Below are positions 32,601 through 44,158 of a stretch of DNA of 64,000 nt, in pieces. The notes under the pieces are model-generated. The model searched no databases and was not told the DNA's origin. It worked only from the letters and a program-made list of their open reading frames with translations. The translations under genes and the position numbers were made by a program. The DNA comes from Echria macrotheca (taxonomy: Eukaryota; Ascomycota; Sordariomycetes; Sordariales; Schizotheciaceae), in contig MU839829.1 in NCBI GenBank assembly GCA_030411725.1, positions 434,001 through 498,000 of the forward strand, written 5' to 3'. The stretch's first letter is position 1. Each line of letters begins with the position of its first letter.

Positions 32601-33463
32601 TTATCCATCGGCCCGAGGGGCGTGTCTGCCCAATTGACAGTCCGAGCATAACGAAGGTGCTCTGACAGCAAGCCTTTGGGTTCCTTGCAGGTCCAATCTG
32701 CAACGGCTTTGTCGGGCGCCGAAAGGATTATTGACGTGCCAACTGAGGAACCCCCAGTTTCGTCCGAGCTCCCCTTCGTCTTGCTCCGCTGCTGTTCAGA
32801 TAAGACGGTGCTCCCCGGTACAGTGGGTGCGCTCACGAATGCGTGCGACAGCACCGACTGATGGGTTACACTGCTCGCCTGCTTAGACTTGCCCTTGGCT
32901 TTCTCTGACTGCTCTGCCCGCAGGCCGCCCGTCGCGATGTCGGGAGGGGAGCCAGAGGACAGATCGCGCAACGGGCCCGGGTCGCGCCAGAGGCGGTTGC
33001 CGCTGATCAGCCTCCATCTCTTGTGGACGGTTGAGCCCGTCCACAACATGTCGCCATAAAGGAAAGAAAGGGGGAAGACATCATTAGAGTCGTCGTGGGT
33101 TGTGACTCCGGTGGCCCAGCGCTTGAAGTCGTGGAACGAGGCCTCGGGATCGTCGCTGCCGTCCACATCGAGGCCTTGGGCGTCGATCCCGATCAGGGCG
33201 TCAAAAAGGCGCTCGTGCAGGCGGAGGGCGGCATTGGAGAAGATGGGCAGGAGGACTTTGGCTTTGTTACCGCTGGGCGTGTGCTCGTCGGGATCCAGAT
33301 CAATAACAAAGGTCGGTCGCGAGTCGGCGTCCAGCAGATCCTCGACTCGCAGACCTTCCATCCCGCTGGACTCCATGCGGGGCACAGATCCGACGGGAGT
33401 TTGTGTGAAGGTTTGCCAGTGGGTAGTGTAGTGGTGTGCAGACGGGGGTGGGGATTTTTGCAT
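29672..33463 (-). CDS. Hybrid sensor histidine kinase (PAS-HisKA-HATPase-REC)
   Basis: Two exons (32600-33463 and 29672-32548) with a 51-bp intron (GTATGT..CCCAG, branch GCTAAC) encode 1246 residues. The N-terminal half includes a WSPEFRQ..NPHPAALFWG block and a GAF-like region, then a PAS domain (LRRMTELSPLGMFLISPEG). The HisKA box is DITSHEMRNPLSAIL with phospho-acceptor His789. The ATPase N box is LINLLTNAIKF, and the G boxes are VEDSGCGL and GGSGLGLFISK. A C-terminal receiver has VVEDNLINQ, the phospho-acceptor Asp1173 in LMDLEMPNMDG, and SKPF. It should autophosphorylate and relay to an HPt protein such as Ypd1. The start is the first ATG after a non-ATG extension. The HHK class is not assigned. 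It is divergently arranged with SQT1. Confidence 0.93.
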
Positions 33464-34338
33464 GGGAGAGGGGAAGACGGCCAAGGGAATCAGTGCCGCC
33501 AGCGATTGGGCCAGGCCTCGGCCGGCCCACGATCGCGATCTCGTCCAGTGGACCCAAGGCTATCCATGACGTCAGGTGTTCCCGGAGCTGAGACATCCGT
33601 GAGCATCCATTGGCTGCAGCTTCTCATCGAGAAACGAGCGACCGCTTAACATCTGCCGCGAGAGCCACGGAGATCTCCATCCTCTTGTTGAACAGCTTCT
33701 GTCAGCACATCAGCCTTGCATTACTGTGTATGCCCCACATTTGAAGAATATCAGCCATTCCTCACAAAACTATAAATGGTCGACGCAGGTCTCTGGAGAG
33801 TAGAGACCGTGGAGACCTACCAGTCTACCAAGTGCGAATTTGACAGTTGACACGGTTCCACAGGCACGGATAAATTTGTCAGCACAGAGGTTCATCGGTT
33901 GCGGGACGGACCAATTGGCCAAGTCGTGCTGGACGGTATGCAGGTACGCGGTATTCACACGGCCCCCGGTGTCTAGGATGCAGCGGGCGCGAACCGTCCG
34001 ATCTTAATAGATGCCAAACTTTGGACGACACATTCGGTGAAAGGTCAAATTGACAGCCCGAGAAGGAACGACGTCGTCGAAGGATGTGGGTCTATCAGCC
34101 CCAATCTGCTGTGTTTCCAGCCGCACGCGCAGGGCGTTCTGGAACCCCGCCATGGCGATAGCAGCGGCTTATCAAGCAAAAAATTATTCATCCCCGCCTT
34201 CCGCCAGCGACCCCTCCATCGTCGAGAAGCCTCATAAAAGTCGTGTCGCCTGAACCGTTATTCTCCACGTCGCCGTACCATTCGACCCTTTCTCTCTCAA
34301 TATCCCGAAGAGCAGGTTCATCCGTAATTGTCATCAAA
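33464..34338. other. Divergent promoter region between the kinase and SQT1
   Basis: An 875-bp spacer with no ORF of interest. It should contain promoters for both genes; I see no decisive motif. Confidence 0.5.
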
Positions 34339-35892
34339 ATGTCGGCGTCAAAACAACCCCAGCACAACCCCGCCGACGATGACGACCTCGACGAGATGAT
34401 CGCCGAGGATGACATCCAGGAAGTCGTCGACGAGGAGAACGACGGCGACGTGGCCATGGACTCGGACGACGACGACAACGAGGAAGTGCTCCTCCACAAC
34501 GACAGCATCGCCTACTTCGACGGCCACAAAGACTCGGTCTTCGCCATCGCCCAGCACCCGCTGCACCCGAACCTGATCGCGACCGGCGGCTCCGAGGGCG
34601 ACGACGAAGATGCGCCCGGCAAGGGCTACGTGATTGATACTTCGGCTGCAGCCTCGCGCCCCGTACTCCCCGCGAGCTTCAGCTCCGACCCGAGCCGGCC
34701 GCAGCAAAACACCGAACTCAAACCCATCTTCGAGATCGACGGGCACACCGACAGCATCAACGCCCTGACCTTTACCCTCCCCAAGGGCGACTTCCTCGTC
34801 AGCGGCGGCCTCGACGGACGCCTCGCAGCATATGCCGTAGCCGTCCCGGGCTCGAACACCGCAGCAGCCAAGTTCAAACTCGTCGGCGAGTCGCGCGAGA
34901 CAGAAGAGATCAACTGGCTCCTCCCGTGCCCCTCGCCCGACCACCCGAATACCATCGCCCTCGGCGCGGCCGACGGCGCCGTCTGGGTATTCACCATCGA
35001 CCCTTCGGACCCCGCGAACCCGATCCAAATCGTCCAGTCCTACTTCCTGCACACCGGCCCCTCTACCGCCGGCGCCTGGACGCCCGACGGCCTCCTCCTC
35101 GCAACAGTAAGCGAAGACGCCTCCCTCCACGTCTTCGATGTCTGGGGTTTCGCCGCCGCCAAGTCCCTCGTCACCGACAACGGCCAAACCGTCGTCTCCC
35201 TAACCGAAGCCGACCAGCGCTTTTTCGTGGAAGGTGGCCTGTACTCAGTGGCCGTCGCCCCATCGGGCGCATTCCTAGCCGTAGGCGGCGCAGGCGGCGC
35301 AATCCGCATCGTCGGCCTCCCGCGCCTCTCATCCCCCCCACAATCCTCATCGCGTCCTGCCGGAGGAAAGAAGGCCGAGCCCTCCACCCAAGCAGGCTCC
35401 ATCCTCGCCGCCATGACCGTCCAGCAGGACAGCATCGAATCCCTCGCCTTCGCTCCCTCTCCACAATCCCTCCTCGCAGCGGGGAGCGTAGACGGCTCCA
35501 TCGCCGTCTTCGACACGGCCCGCTCCTTCGCTCTGCGCCGCCACATCCACGGCGCGCACGACGGCGAGTCCGTGGTGAAACTCGAGTTTGTACGGGCCGC
35601 GCCGAGCGCCGCGGCGGGGTGGCTGCTTACGTCGTGCGGCATGGACGGGGTCGTTAGGCGCTGGGACTTGCGGGGCGCGACGGCTTCGGCTTCGGGAGGA
35701 GCCGGAGGAGCCGGAGGAGCCGGAGGAGCTGGGTCGAGTGGTGGTGCGCCGACGAGCGGGCTAGTGAAGGAGTGGAAGGGGCATCGGGGCGGTGGGGATG
35801 GGGGCGGTGTGCTTGGATTTGTGCAGGGGGCGAATGGGGAGAGGATAGTTACCGCGGGTGATGATGCTGTTGTCTTGGTTTTTGAGGCATAG
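34339..35892 (+). CDS. SQT1: Ribosome assembly protein SQT1 (WD40)
   Basis: An intronless ORF of 517 residues. The acidic N-terminus (DDDDLDEMIAEDDIQEVVDEE, close to the start) leads into WD40 repeats: FDGHKDSVFAIAQHP, IDGHTDSINALTF, SEDASLHVFD, GSVDGSIAVFD, CGMDGVVRRWD and TAGDDAVVLVF. This architecture and the wording of the first repeat match Sqt1/AAMP, a cytosolic chaperone that binds nascent ribosomal protein L10 (uL16) and helps load it onto 60S subunits. A Gly/Ala/Ser-rich linker near residue 460 comes from a short GGAGCC repeat. The ATG at 34339 is preferred to the in-frame non-ATG upstream codons because the acidic head follows it. A large antisense ORF is a shadow. Confidence 0.88.
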   Translation: MSASKQPQHNPADDDDLDEMIAEDDIQEVVDEENDGDVAMDSDDDDNEEVLLHNDSIAYFDGHKDSVFAIAQHPLHPNLIATGGSEGDDEDAPGKGYVIDTSAAASRPVLPASFSSDPSRPQQNTELKPIFEIDGHTDSINALTFTLPKGDFLVSGGLDGRLAAYAVAVPGSNTAAAKFKLVGESRETEEINWLLPCPSPDHPNTIALGAADGAVWVFTIDPSDPANPIQIVQSYFLHTGPSTAGAWTPDGLLLATVSEDASLHVFDVWGFAAAKSLVTDNGQTVVSLTEADQRFFVEGGLYSVAVAPSGAFLAVGGAGGAIRIVGLPRLSSPPQSSSRPAGGKKAEPSTQAGSILAAMTVQQDSIESLAFAPSPQSLLAAGSVDGSIAVFDTARSFALRRHIHGAHDGESVVKLEFVRAAPSAAAGWLLTSCGMDGVVRRWDLRGATASASGGAGGAGGAGGAGSSGGAPTSGLVKEWKGHRGGGDGGGVLGFVQGANGERIVTAGDDAVVLVFEA

Positions 35893-36458
35893 GCATGATT
35901 TGTAGACGGAAGCATTTGCGATGATAGATATGGGTACGGGTAGAGTAGAGTCGGATATCCCGAGCGAGATGGTTTCATGATGCCGGAAGGGGCCCAAAAG
36001 AAGAAGAAATGACAAAACGACTTGGACAAATTCCCTTATTGGACATACCGTTGTAAACGTGATCCATGATCCATCTACTCCGAATAAAGATGCGAGAATG
36101 CTGACGAAAAACAAAGAAAAAACTCTCTATTTTCATTTCCTCTCAAGATTCTATCATCCCTTGCAATCCCATCATGTCTTGTTGAACTCCGTTCCCGTTG
36201 AATGGCACAGATCCGTGTGGGTATTCTCCTGTTGAACCAAAAAAACACACGTAAAACGCTCCCGAGTTATTCGCCCTTGACCTTTCTCTACCTTGCCCAT
36301 CTGTTGTTGCTGTTGAATCCTCTCATGCCCGGCTTCGTGTCTCAAGCAGGCGCGGCATGGCTGTTGAAATTGCCAAGCACCTCTCGACTTTCATTATTCC
36401 TGTGACAGAAAACAAATATCTGGAAAGAGCTGTCCCGATCAAATGCGCCCCGCATCCA
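35893..36458. other. Convergent 3' flanks of SQT1 and GCV2
   Basis: 566 bp between two convergent stop codons. No gene; presumably 3' UTRs and terminators. Confidence 0.5.
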
Positions 36459-39400
36459 TTAATCCTCCTGGACTGACGACATGTGACCACCAGTAGTGTC
36501 TTCTACCGGAGGACAGGTGCAGAACAGGTTGAGATCACCATAAGCTACAAGCAATTAGCACTCGGACTCATCAAAGGACACAAAGACTTACTATCATCCA
36601 CTCTGGCAGCACTAGGCCAGAACTTCTTCTCCTTCAACCAAGGCAACGGGTAGGCCGCCTTCTCCCGGGTATACGGCCGGTCCCATTTGGCGCCGCCATC
36701 ACCATCGCCCCCAATAATGTCCACGAGCGGGTGTGGCGCCATCTTGAGCACGTTACCCTCCCGGGGGGCTCTTCCTTCCTCGATCTCGCGGATCTCCTCG
36801 CGGATGCTAACCAAAGCCTCGACAAAGCGATCCAGCTCCTCCTTGGACTCTGACTCGGTGGGTTCGATCATGAGTGTGTTGGGCACCGGCCAGCTCATGG
36901 TGGGAGCGTGGAAACCGTAATCCTGCAGACGCTTCGCAATGTCGATCGCTTCGATACCGGCCGAGTTGTGGAAGGGTCGAGCATCCAGAATAAACTCGTG
37001 GGCGCATCTTCCATGCTTATTCGTGTAAAGAATCGAGTAGTGCGGTTTGAGCTTGCTGAGCAGGTAGTTTGCGTTGAGCAAGGTGATCTTGGTGGCTTTT
37101 TCGAGTCCCTCGCCGCCTGTCCGCTGTTAGTTACGAAAGCGATGACAACAGAAATTGAGGACCACTTACCCATCAGAGCGTTGTAAGCCCAGCTGATCGG
37201 TAGGATACTTGCACTACCGTACGACGCACTGCTGACCGGGGGGTTGGGTGATTCCTTGGCGAAGGTAAGGGTGGTAGGCAGGAACTCTTTGAGGTGCTCC
37301 TTGACGCAAATGGGGCCAACTCCCGGACCGCCGCCGCCATGGGGAATGCAGAAAGTCTTGTGCAGGTTCAGGTGGCAGACATCGGCACCTATCTCGCCGG
37401 GCGAGCAGAGTCCGATCTGAGCGTTCATGTTTGCCCCGTCCATGTAGACCTGGCCGCCAAACTCATGAACTATGCGACACACCTGCTTGATCTCGGGCTC
37501 AAACACACCGTAGGTGCTGGGGTAGGTAATCATCATGGCCCCGAGCTGGTCTGCATACTGCTCGCACTTTGCCCTCAGATCGTCCAGATCCAGATTTCCC
37601 GTCTTGGTATCACACTTGACAGGCACAACCCGCATGCCGGCCATAGCGGCGGAAGCCGGGTTGGTTCCATGTGCCGAAACGGGGATCAAGCAAATATCGC
37701 GTTTTTTCTGACCACGGCTCTTGTGGTACCTCCGAATGGCAAGTAAGCCGGCAAACTCGCCTTGGGCACCCGAGTTGGGCTGGAGGGAGACGGCATCCAT
37801 TGCCGTAATGTCGGCAAGCTGTGCCTCTAGGTCCTCGATAAGTGCCTTGTAGCCGAGACAATCCTCCGGGGGCACATGTGGGTGGATGTCGGCGAACCTG
37901 CGTAACGAGATGAGAGCCATCTCAGCGCTGCCATTCAGCTTCATAGTGCAAGATCCGAGGGGAATCATTGAGTGCACCAGAGACAGGTCCTTGGACTGAA
38001 GATGGTACATGTAGCGGAGAACCTCGGTTTCGGAACGGTGCGAATTGAAGACGGGGTGGGACAGATACTTGGATTTGCGCTGAGCAAACTCCGGGAGGTC
38101 GACGCCCTTCTCCTTCTCCTCCTGCATGCACTTCTGCAGAAGCTCTTCCGGATACATTACCGCATCCTCTGGAAGCTGTTCCGAATCAACGGCCATTTCG
38201 CGGAAGACTTTGATCATTGAGAGAAGATGAGATGCGTCCGTGCTTTCATCAACACTGATGCTAACCAGGTCGCGGTTGTACCACCGGATGTTCAAGTTCT
38301 TCCGCCTTGAAGAGTTGACAAACGCGCCGGACATATCTGTGCAGTATATTCCAACCGTGTCAAATAAGGCTGTCGAACGCCAGGTCTGCCACCCGTAATA
38401 TTCCGCGGCCCGCCGAAGCACGCGAGCTCCCAGGTTCACCTTCTCGGCAATCTGCCTGAGGCCCTCGGGGCCATGGTAGATGGCGTAAAAGGCACTCATA
38501 TTCGCCAAAAGAGCCTGAGCCGTGCAGACGTTGCTTGTTGCTTTCTCTCTGCGGATGTGCTGTTCCCGGGTCTGCAAAGATAGCCTGAGAGCTCGCCGCC
38601 CAAGTCGGTCCTTGGATACGCCAATGAGACGGCCAGGCATTTTGCGTTTGTGCTTATCCTGGACGGCGAAGAAGGCAGCATGAGGGCCACCAAATCCAAG
38701 CGGCACACCAAACCGCTGGGAGTTCCCAAGTGCGATATCAGCACCCCATTCGCCGGGGGGCGTGAGATACGTGAGGGCGAGGAGATCCGTTGCCGCGCTC
38801 AGTAGCGCTCCTTGCTTGTGGACGGCATTAGCCAGCTCGCGGAAGTCGTTGACTCCACCAAGTGTATCGGGATACTGAACCATGACACCAATCAAGTCAT
38901 CGCCAAGCAATTCGATCTTGTCGATATTCTTTTCGATATTGGCAAGAACCATGACGCTGATACCCAATCCTTCGGCACGGCTCCGTATGACGGCCTTTGT
39001 CTGCGGGTGGAGCATGTTCGAAATGACAAAGGTTCTGCCAGGCCGCCGGGCCCTGGAAGAGGGAAGCGCGTTCAACGACAGGGTCATGGCTTCAGCGGCT
39101 GCCGTGCCCTCGTCCAACAAGCTGGCGTTTGAGATGGGGAGCCCGGTGAGGTCGGAGACCATGGTCTGGAAGTTGAGGAGGGACTCGAGCCGACCTTGGC
39201 TTATCTCGGGCTGATAAGGTGTGTAGCTTGTGTACCACGCCGGGTTCTCCAGAATGTTCCGTTTGATAACCTGAGGAGTGATGGTCCCATAGTAGCCCGT
39301 CCCAATGAAGGATTTGGTTGGTTTGTTGAGGGATGCCATGCTGCTCGCGATATTCATCATTGCGCTCTCGCTGTGGCCCGATCTCGTCATGACCTTGACC

Positions 39401-39807
39401 TCTACGAGATCAGACTCAGCTGTAGATGCCTCAAAGAGTTTCCGTGTCGAGAGGATATCCGGGGGGATGACCTGCGTTACGAACTCGTCCAGCGACTCAA
39501 CTGGGGGGTCCAGCTCCTTGAGCATCTGCTCGGCACTGTGGTCATCAGGTCCAATATGACGGCGAGCGAACCTCTCGTCAGTCTGGTACTCGGGTATTGT
39601 CAGGAACTTTTCTTTCGACAGCCTGTAGCGGGCCGGGTTGGAAGAGTAGTTCTTCGACTGGGGGGTGTATCTCAAGTGAGTGGTGCGCCAAGACCCATCG
39701 CAAGTCGAAGCACGTATCGACGAAACTGCCGAGAGGCGACTCCTGGACACAAGCAATGAGGTCCGCAGCGGCTGGCCAAGATGGCCAATCTGTCGCGAGG
39801 CACTCAT
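36459..39807 (-). CDS. GCV2: Glycine dehydrogenase (glycine cleavage P-protein), mitochondrial
   Basis: Three exons (37170-39807, 36592-37116, 36459-36544) with 53- and 47-bp introns give 1082 residues, the usual size for a eukaryotic P-protein. The N-terminus is rich in Arg and Ser and lacks acidic residues, as in a matrix-targeting presequence, and ends near KNYSSNPARYRLS. The first domain has RRHIGPDD, GYYGTITPQVI and YQPEISQGRLESLLN. The second holds the PLP lysine in LHKTFCIPHGGGGPG (Lys817). The end reads VDDTYGDLNLFCTCPP. The enzyme decarboxylates glycine with PLP and passes the aminomethyl group to H-protein lipoate in mitochondria. The two splices near the 3' end restore MGGEGLEKATK and DDTYGDLN, both family landmarks. 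Confidence 0.95.
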
Positions 39808-40663
39808 TCTGGCCGTCGGGTGTCCAGAATTGGCGATTGCAAAGGGAGTAAGAACCGAATTCCAGAGGCGACGAGAGCCGTATTATTTCCTCGGCACAAA
39901 GAGACAAAGACAGCCAATAACGTTGCTTCCAGCGCCCGACGTGCCGAGCCGACGAATTGGCAGCCAGGGGCGATGAATGGGAGAAGAAAAAAAAGGCAGA
40001 CTTCCCAACCGCTCTTTCAGAGTCTCTTGGTCTGAAACTCGTAGGAGGGCCTGGGCCGAGGACGGATGGTCCACTTTGAGCCGAATTGCAGTCGCAGGAG
40101 ACCGAGGGGCGGCTGTGAAGACTGAGGACGCAACGGCGGCCGTGACTGACGTCAACCGAGATGGCGGCACCGCGGCTCGGTCTGTCGATGTCCACCAGGC
40201 AGTTGGACGCGGGGAAAAGAGAAAACAAAATTGAAAAAAAAAGTGGTCAGAGAGAGTCGGTCAAGGGAGAATGACTACACCGTCTCGAATTGACCGATAT
40301 GCCCGTCCTCGCACCGCTATCGGTCCCCAGATCCACCGATTCGGTGCAAGGGCAGCCAGGACGAACTGATAAAGAGCTCGGGTATTTTCGGGGCTTTGTG
40401 GGGCGAACCCATTGGGTAGTTCCAGTCCGTGTGTCCGTGTTGCAACCTTACGTAAAGCCTGCTCTCCGGGCTCGCGGCGGAGTGGCGTCACCAATTGCAG
40501 GGACTCCAAAAAAAAATCATCGGATAGCGGCCTTCAACTGCACTGACGATATCCGCATCACCAACGATCCGACCACCAGCCGACAGTCTCTACGTATATC
40601 CCCCCGCTGCCCACCGGTACCGGCTCATTCGAATACCAACACAAACAATCTTTAGATCTCAAA
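39808..40663. other. Divergent promoter region between GCV2 and TOM5
   Basis: No supported gene. The overlapping ORFs near 39880-40230 are GC-rich noise. Confidence 0.5.
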
Positions 40664-40933
40664 ATGTTCGGTGGATGTATGCTTCCCAACTCGCCCCGCT
40701 TTGTTTGTTCCCCGTGTCTAACAGCTCGTCTTCCCAGTCGCACCCCCTCAGATCTCGCAGGCCGAGCTTCGTCAAAGGGAAGAAGAGGCCGCCGGTACCG
40801 TCAAGATGGTCCTGGCCGGAGTCGTCGGGCTCTACCTCTGTAAGCGATGTCCTGTTGACCCTCAGGTCCTCCGTCAAGCTGACCCCCAATCCAAGCCCCG
40901 TTTGTCGTCAAGTTTTTCGAGAACTACGTGTAA
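40664..40933 (+). CDS. TOM5: Mitochondrial import receptor subunit Tom5
   Basis: Three tiny exons (40664-40676, 40738-40839, 40896-40933) with 61- and 56-bp introns encode only 50 residues. The product begins MFGGFAPPQISQAELRQRE and ends with a single hydrophobic helix (MVLAGVVGLYLSPFVVKFF). The MFGG-x-PPQIS start, the acidic linker and the C-terminal tail anchor match fungal Tom5, a small subunit of the outer-membrane TOM core complex that helps assemble the Tom40 channel. Length and topology fit exactly. The gene is easily missed because no exon exceeds 34 codons. It faces GCV2 divergently across 856 bp. Confidence 0.88.
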
Positions 40934-41406
40934 AGCGAGCGTCTGATACCAACCTGTACTTCCACGTGTACGATACGAAGCGAGAAGAGAGTCGTGAAAT
41001 GATAGAGGCAGATGCATACATGTGAGGAGTTGCCCGTCGTTTGGGGGTATTGCTGGATGGCCCATACGGTTTGGGCCTGTTGGCAAGATACCGGAAGCGG
41101 ATTATCACGTTATGCCACTCAAGACTGTAATATAGGTGCTCGGGCATTGGCGTTAAAATGGCGATATCACGTTCTGGGACTTGCGTATGTTGAGGGTCTA
41201 TCGACGCGATTCCAGTGGGAGATCAAGACATGGCAGTGGGAAAGCTGGCAACGCGAAATCGAAGATACTCCATAGCGAACACGATACCCGGTATTTTAGC
41301 TGTATCCCCAAGCAGAACGCCAGCAATGCCTCAGGTATCCTAACGAACCCATCTGACCCAATGATGCGCCAGTTCCCTGTTATCTCCAACGGTCATCATG
41401 CCACGG
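40934..41406. other. Intergenic, no gene seen
   Basis: The 3' flanks of TOM5 and of the convergent NUP57 gene. Nothing recognised. Confidence 0.5.
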
Positions 41407-41622
41407 TATAGCTCGACCCGCCCGACGAAGCCGTATAGTTCGACCCGCCCGACGAAGCCGTAATGTTCGACCCGCCCGACAAAACCGTACAGTTCGACCC
41501 GCCCGACAAAACCGTACAGCTCGACCCGTCCGACGAAGCCGTACAGCTCGACCCGTCCGACGAAGCCGCATAGCTCGACCCGCCCGACCAAGCCGTGTAG
41601 TACTACGAGCCCGACGAAGTCG
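41407..41622. repeat. 27-bp minisatellite overlapping the NUP57 stop codon
   Basis: Eight contiguous 27-bp units. Seven are close copies (TCGACCCGCCCGACGAAGCC core) and the eighth, 41596-41622, is the degenerate unit that contains the end of the NUP57 coding sequence. In the NUP57 frame every unit is open apart from the TAG in the eighth. Confidence 0.9.
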
Positions 41623-42844
41623 AAGGAGCCGCTGTTGGATGATGCACCTTCTCCCAATCCTGGAAGTCCTTCTGGGCCTCTTCCACCTGTTTCTTGAGGT
41701 GATTCAGCTGCTTCTCGTAGTCCTCCAATATCTGGATCGTGTGTTAGCAGCGCGTAAGATAACCAACGGGCATATTGCTTACCTTCTTCGCCTTGGCCTC
41801 GACCTCTTCGCCCAACCCATCGACCTCGGCAAATCCAGGCTTGTTGATCTGGTCCTTCAAGTTGTCCGCATAGCCGCGCAGCACAATAAGCCGACTCCAC
41901 AGCTCCTCTAAGCGGGCGCTCAACGCCGGATCATCCAAATGGTAGTGAATCCCTACAAGCTTCGCGCGCAGCTCGTCCTCATCGCGGCTTAGCGAATAAC
42001 CACGGTTCCGCAATACCTGGACGCGCGAAGCGAGCGCCAAGCACCGCTTGCTCAACTCGGCGTGTCGTCTCCGGGCGTTCAGGGCGCGTACCGAGTGCTC
42101 AAGATCGTGGCGGGAGAGGATCGCATCGAGACTGGCGTTGATCGCATGAAGCTTATTGTTGAACTCGGTGATAACTCGGCGCTGAAGAACTAGACGGGCG
42201 ACGATCGAGGGGAAGCCGGCGCATAAAACGGGGATGTAGTTGGGCGCCGGCTTCTTCTGCAGGGCCTCCTCCCACTCCTTCGGGTCGTCATTCGGGCCAG
42301 GACCGAACAGAGGCACGGCGTGCTCGTCAACCTTGTTGTAGAGGTAGGTTTTGAAGACGCAGTTGGGATCCGACGGGTCCCATTTCTCCGTGATGATCTT
42401 GATCTGTTCGGGGATCGACTTTTGCACTGTATCCGGAGGGTTAGGATGCGTTTCCCAATAGAATCGGTGAGGAAACATTGCGGTGATAGCTGCGCAGCGC
42501 AGTCCAAGGAGTAGTGTGTAGGGGCAAGCGATGGAGGGAATCGATGGAGGGAAGACCGTTGCGACACGTACAGTTGGTTTGGCTACCCGGCTGCCAGAGA
42601 GAAGTGCCGAGCTGTGGGTTTATATTTGCTTGAGACTGACCGAGAGCTGGCGCCGCCGGTTGCTGCTGTGGTTGTTGCTGCTGTGCTTGCTAGTTCAATG
42701 TTAGATCACAAGCTGTGCGGCTCTCGAGTGTGCTGCTACCCCAGGAGTACTTACAGCTTGGTTTCCCAAGTTTTGTCCAAACATGCTTCCACCGCCAGTG
42801 CCAAACGTCGATTGAGCCGCAGGCCGATTCAACGATGAGAACAT
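41603..42844 (-). CDS. NUP57: Nucleoporin NUP57/Nup54
   Basis: Four exons (42755-42844, 42572-42689, 41783-42426, 41603-41731) give 326 residues. The N-terminus is a short FG segment (TFGTGGGSMFGQNLGNQ) followed by a Gln/Pro linker. The central IPEQIKIITEKWDPSDPNC..FKTYLYNKV and PNYIPVLCAGF block is the signature of Nup54/Nup57. The remainder is a coiled coil (LEDYEKQLNHLKKQVEEAQK) that assembles with Nsp1 and Nup49 in the central channel of the nuclear pore. It is shorter in FG repeats than most homologues, so an upstream exon could be missing, but the ATG at 42844 and splices in consistent phase support this model. The stop codon falls within a minisatellite. It is divergent from the complex I gene. 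Confidence 0.88.
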
Positions 42845-43303
42845 CGCGGCGCGCAATTCGAAGGGACAGTCGCAGGGCGCAAGGTGTATCGGCGCCGAGA
42901 TGGCGAGAACAAACGCGGTCAGAAATCGTTATTGTGGCGTAGGAAAAGCTGCCGAGGCCGCAAACAAGACAGCTAGCACGCCGATGCACTAGCGATGAAC
43001 CAAAGTTGGATGCTGAGAAAGCAGACACGGTCCCCGCGATATTTGCAGCCTTGGGTCGTGAGAGGCTGCAACGGCGAAAAAGAAATCCCCACAACCGGAC
43101 GAAGCTTCCTTGTCGCTCACCGCGTCGCAACTCGACGCCCCACCAATGCTTTTCAGCCCAGACCGCGATCCCATCAGACCAATCAAATCCTCCAAAGCCG
43201 CCCCACATTCCGGGAACCTCAACCTCACAGGCTCACATCTCGAAGCTCCAAACCACGCAATCGACCACCTCGCTCCGCCGACAGGCCAGCCAACACCGTC
43301 GCC
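42845..43303. promoter_or_regulatory. Bidirectional promoter NUP57 / complex I 20.8-kDa subunit
   Basis: 459 bp between two divergent start codons with no other gene; it must hold both promoters. No specific factor site is asserted. Confidence 0.5.
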
Positions 43304-44158
43304 ATGGCCGCCCGAAAGCCCGTGTATGTCCCCCAAGCTCATAGCATTGTCAAGACAGCCAATTGGCCGCCTGCATCCGTCACATGCCTTGGGACTGGAA
43401 TGCTAATCATCACTTTGCAGCTTCAACCAGCAGGTGCTCTACGACACCACGCCCCTCCCCGACTCGATCCCGAAGGTCAAGGAGCTCGGCGTCACCTCCG
43501 CCCCGCTCTTCTCGGCCTCTTACTTCATCGGCGCGCGGTGCAAGGACTACAATGACGACTTTATGAAGTGCAAGACCGAGAACCCGGGCAAGGGCGAGTT
43601 CGAGTGCCTCAAGGAGGGCCGGAGGGTCACCCGGTGCGCCCGGAGTGTGTATGTTTACGTCCTTTCCTGCCGCCGTTCTCTCGGGAGCGTAGGAGGGTAG
43701 TCCGCCGGATGGCTGAGGTATTCCGGCCAAGCACTGCGCCTGGGCTGACGATGATGAACAAACAGCATCCAGGACCTCAACACCCACTGCCTGGAGCAGT
43801 TCCGCGCTCACTGGGAGTGTCTCGATAACAACAACCACCAGATGTGGCAATGCCGGCCCGCCGAGTGGTCGTTGAACAAGTGTGCCTTTGAGAAACTGGT
43901 GGGTATTGTTCCGAGCGTTTGGGACCTGGATGATGCTAACTGGTCGTTGTTCAGGGCCTCGAGAAGGTCATCCCAGACCAGCCGAAGGACCAGGTCCCGG
44001 TGCATCTGAGGCCAAAGATGATCTTTGCGCACTACCCGATCCCTCGCGATACCCCTCCGTATATCTCCCCCGCGCAGCAAGAGCGCCTCGCAGCTATCCA
44101 ACGGCAGCGAAAGGGTATCCCGGAGCCGTCGGCGAAGCTTGACACCGCGACGTCTTAA
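43304..44158 (+). CDS. NADH dehydrogenase (complex I) 20.8-kDa subunit, NDUFA8-type
   Basis: Four exons (43304-43323, 43421-43648, 43766-43898, 43955-44158) encode 194 residues. The protein has repeated Cys pairs in CHCH arrangement (GARCKDYNDDFMKCK, FECLKEGRRVTRC, HCLEQFRAHWECLD, MWQCRPAEWSLNKC) and the ending GLEKVIPDQP..IPRDTPPYISP, which identify the NDUFA8/PGIV subunit of respiratory complex I (Neurospora 20.8-kDa subunit). Such twin CX9C proteins are imported into the intermembrane space by the Mia40 relay and have no cleavable presequence, as here. The donor of intron 3 is GTGGGT, a weak site, chosen because it yields the family sequence FEKLGLEK. Confidence 0.92.

Noticed and set aside
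34348..35187. 279-codon ORF antisense to SQT1
   Set aside because: Val/Gly/Asp-rich shadow of the WD40 gene.
41340..41900. ORF encoding GFVGRVELY repeats
   Set aside because: Out-of-frame translation of the minisatellite next to NUP57.
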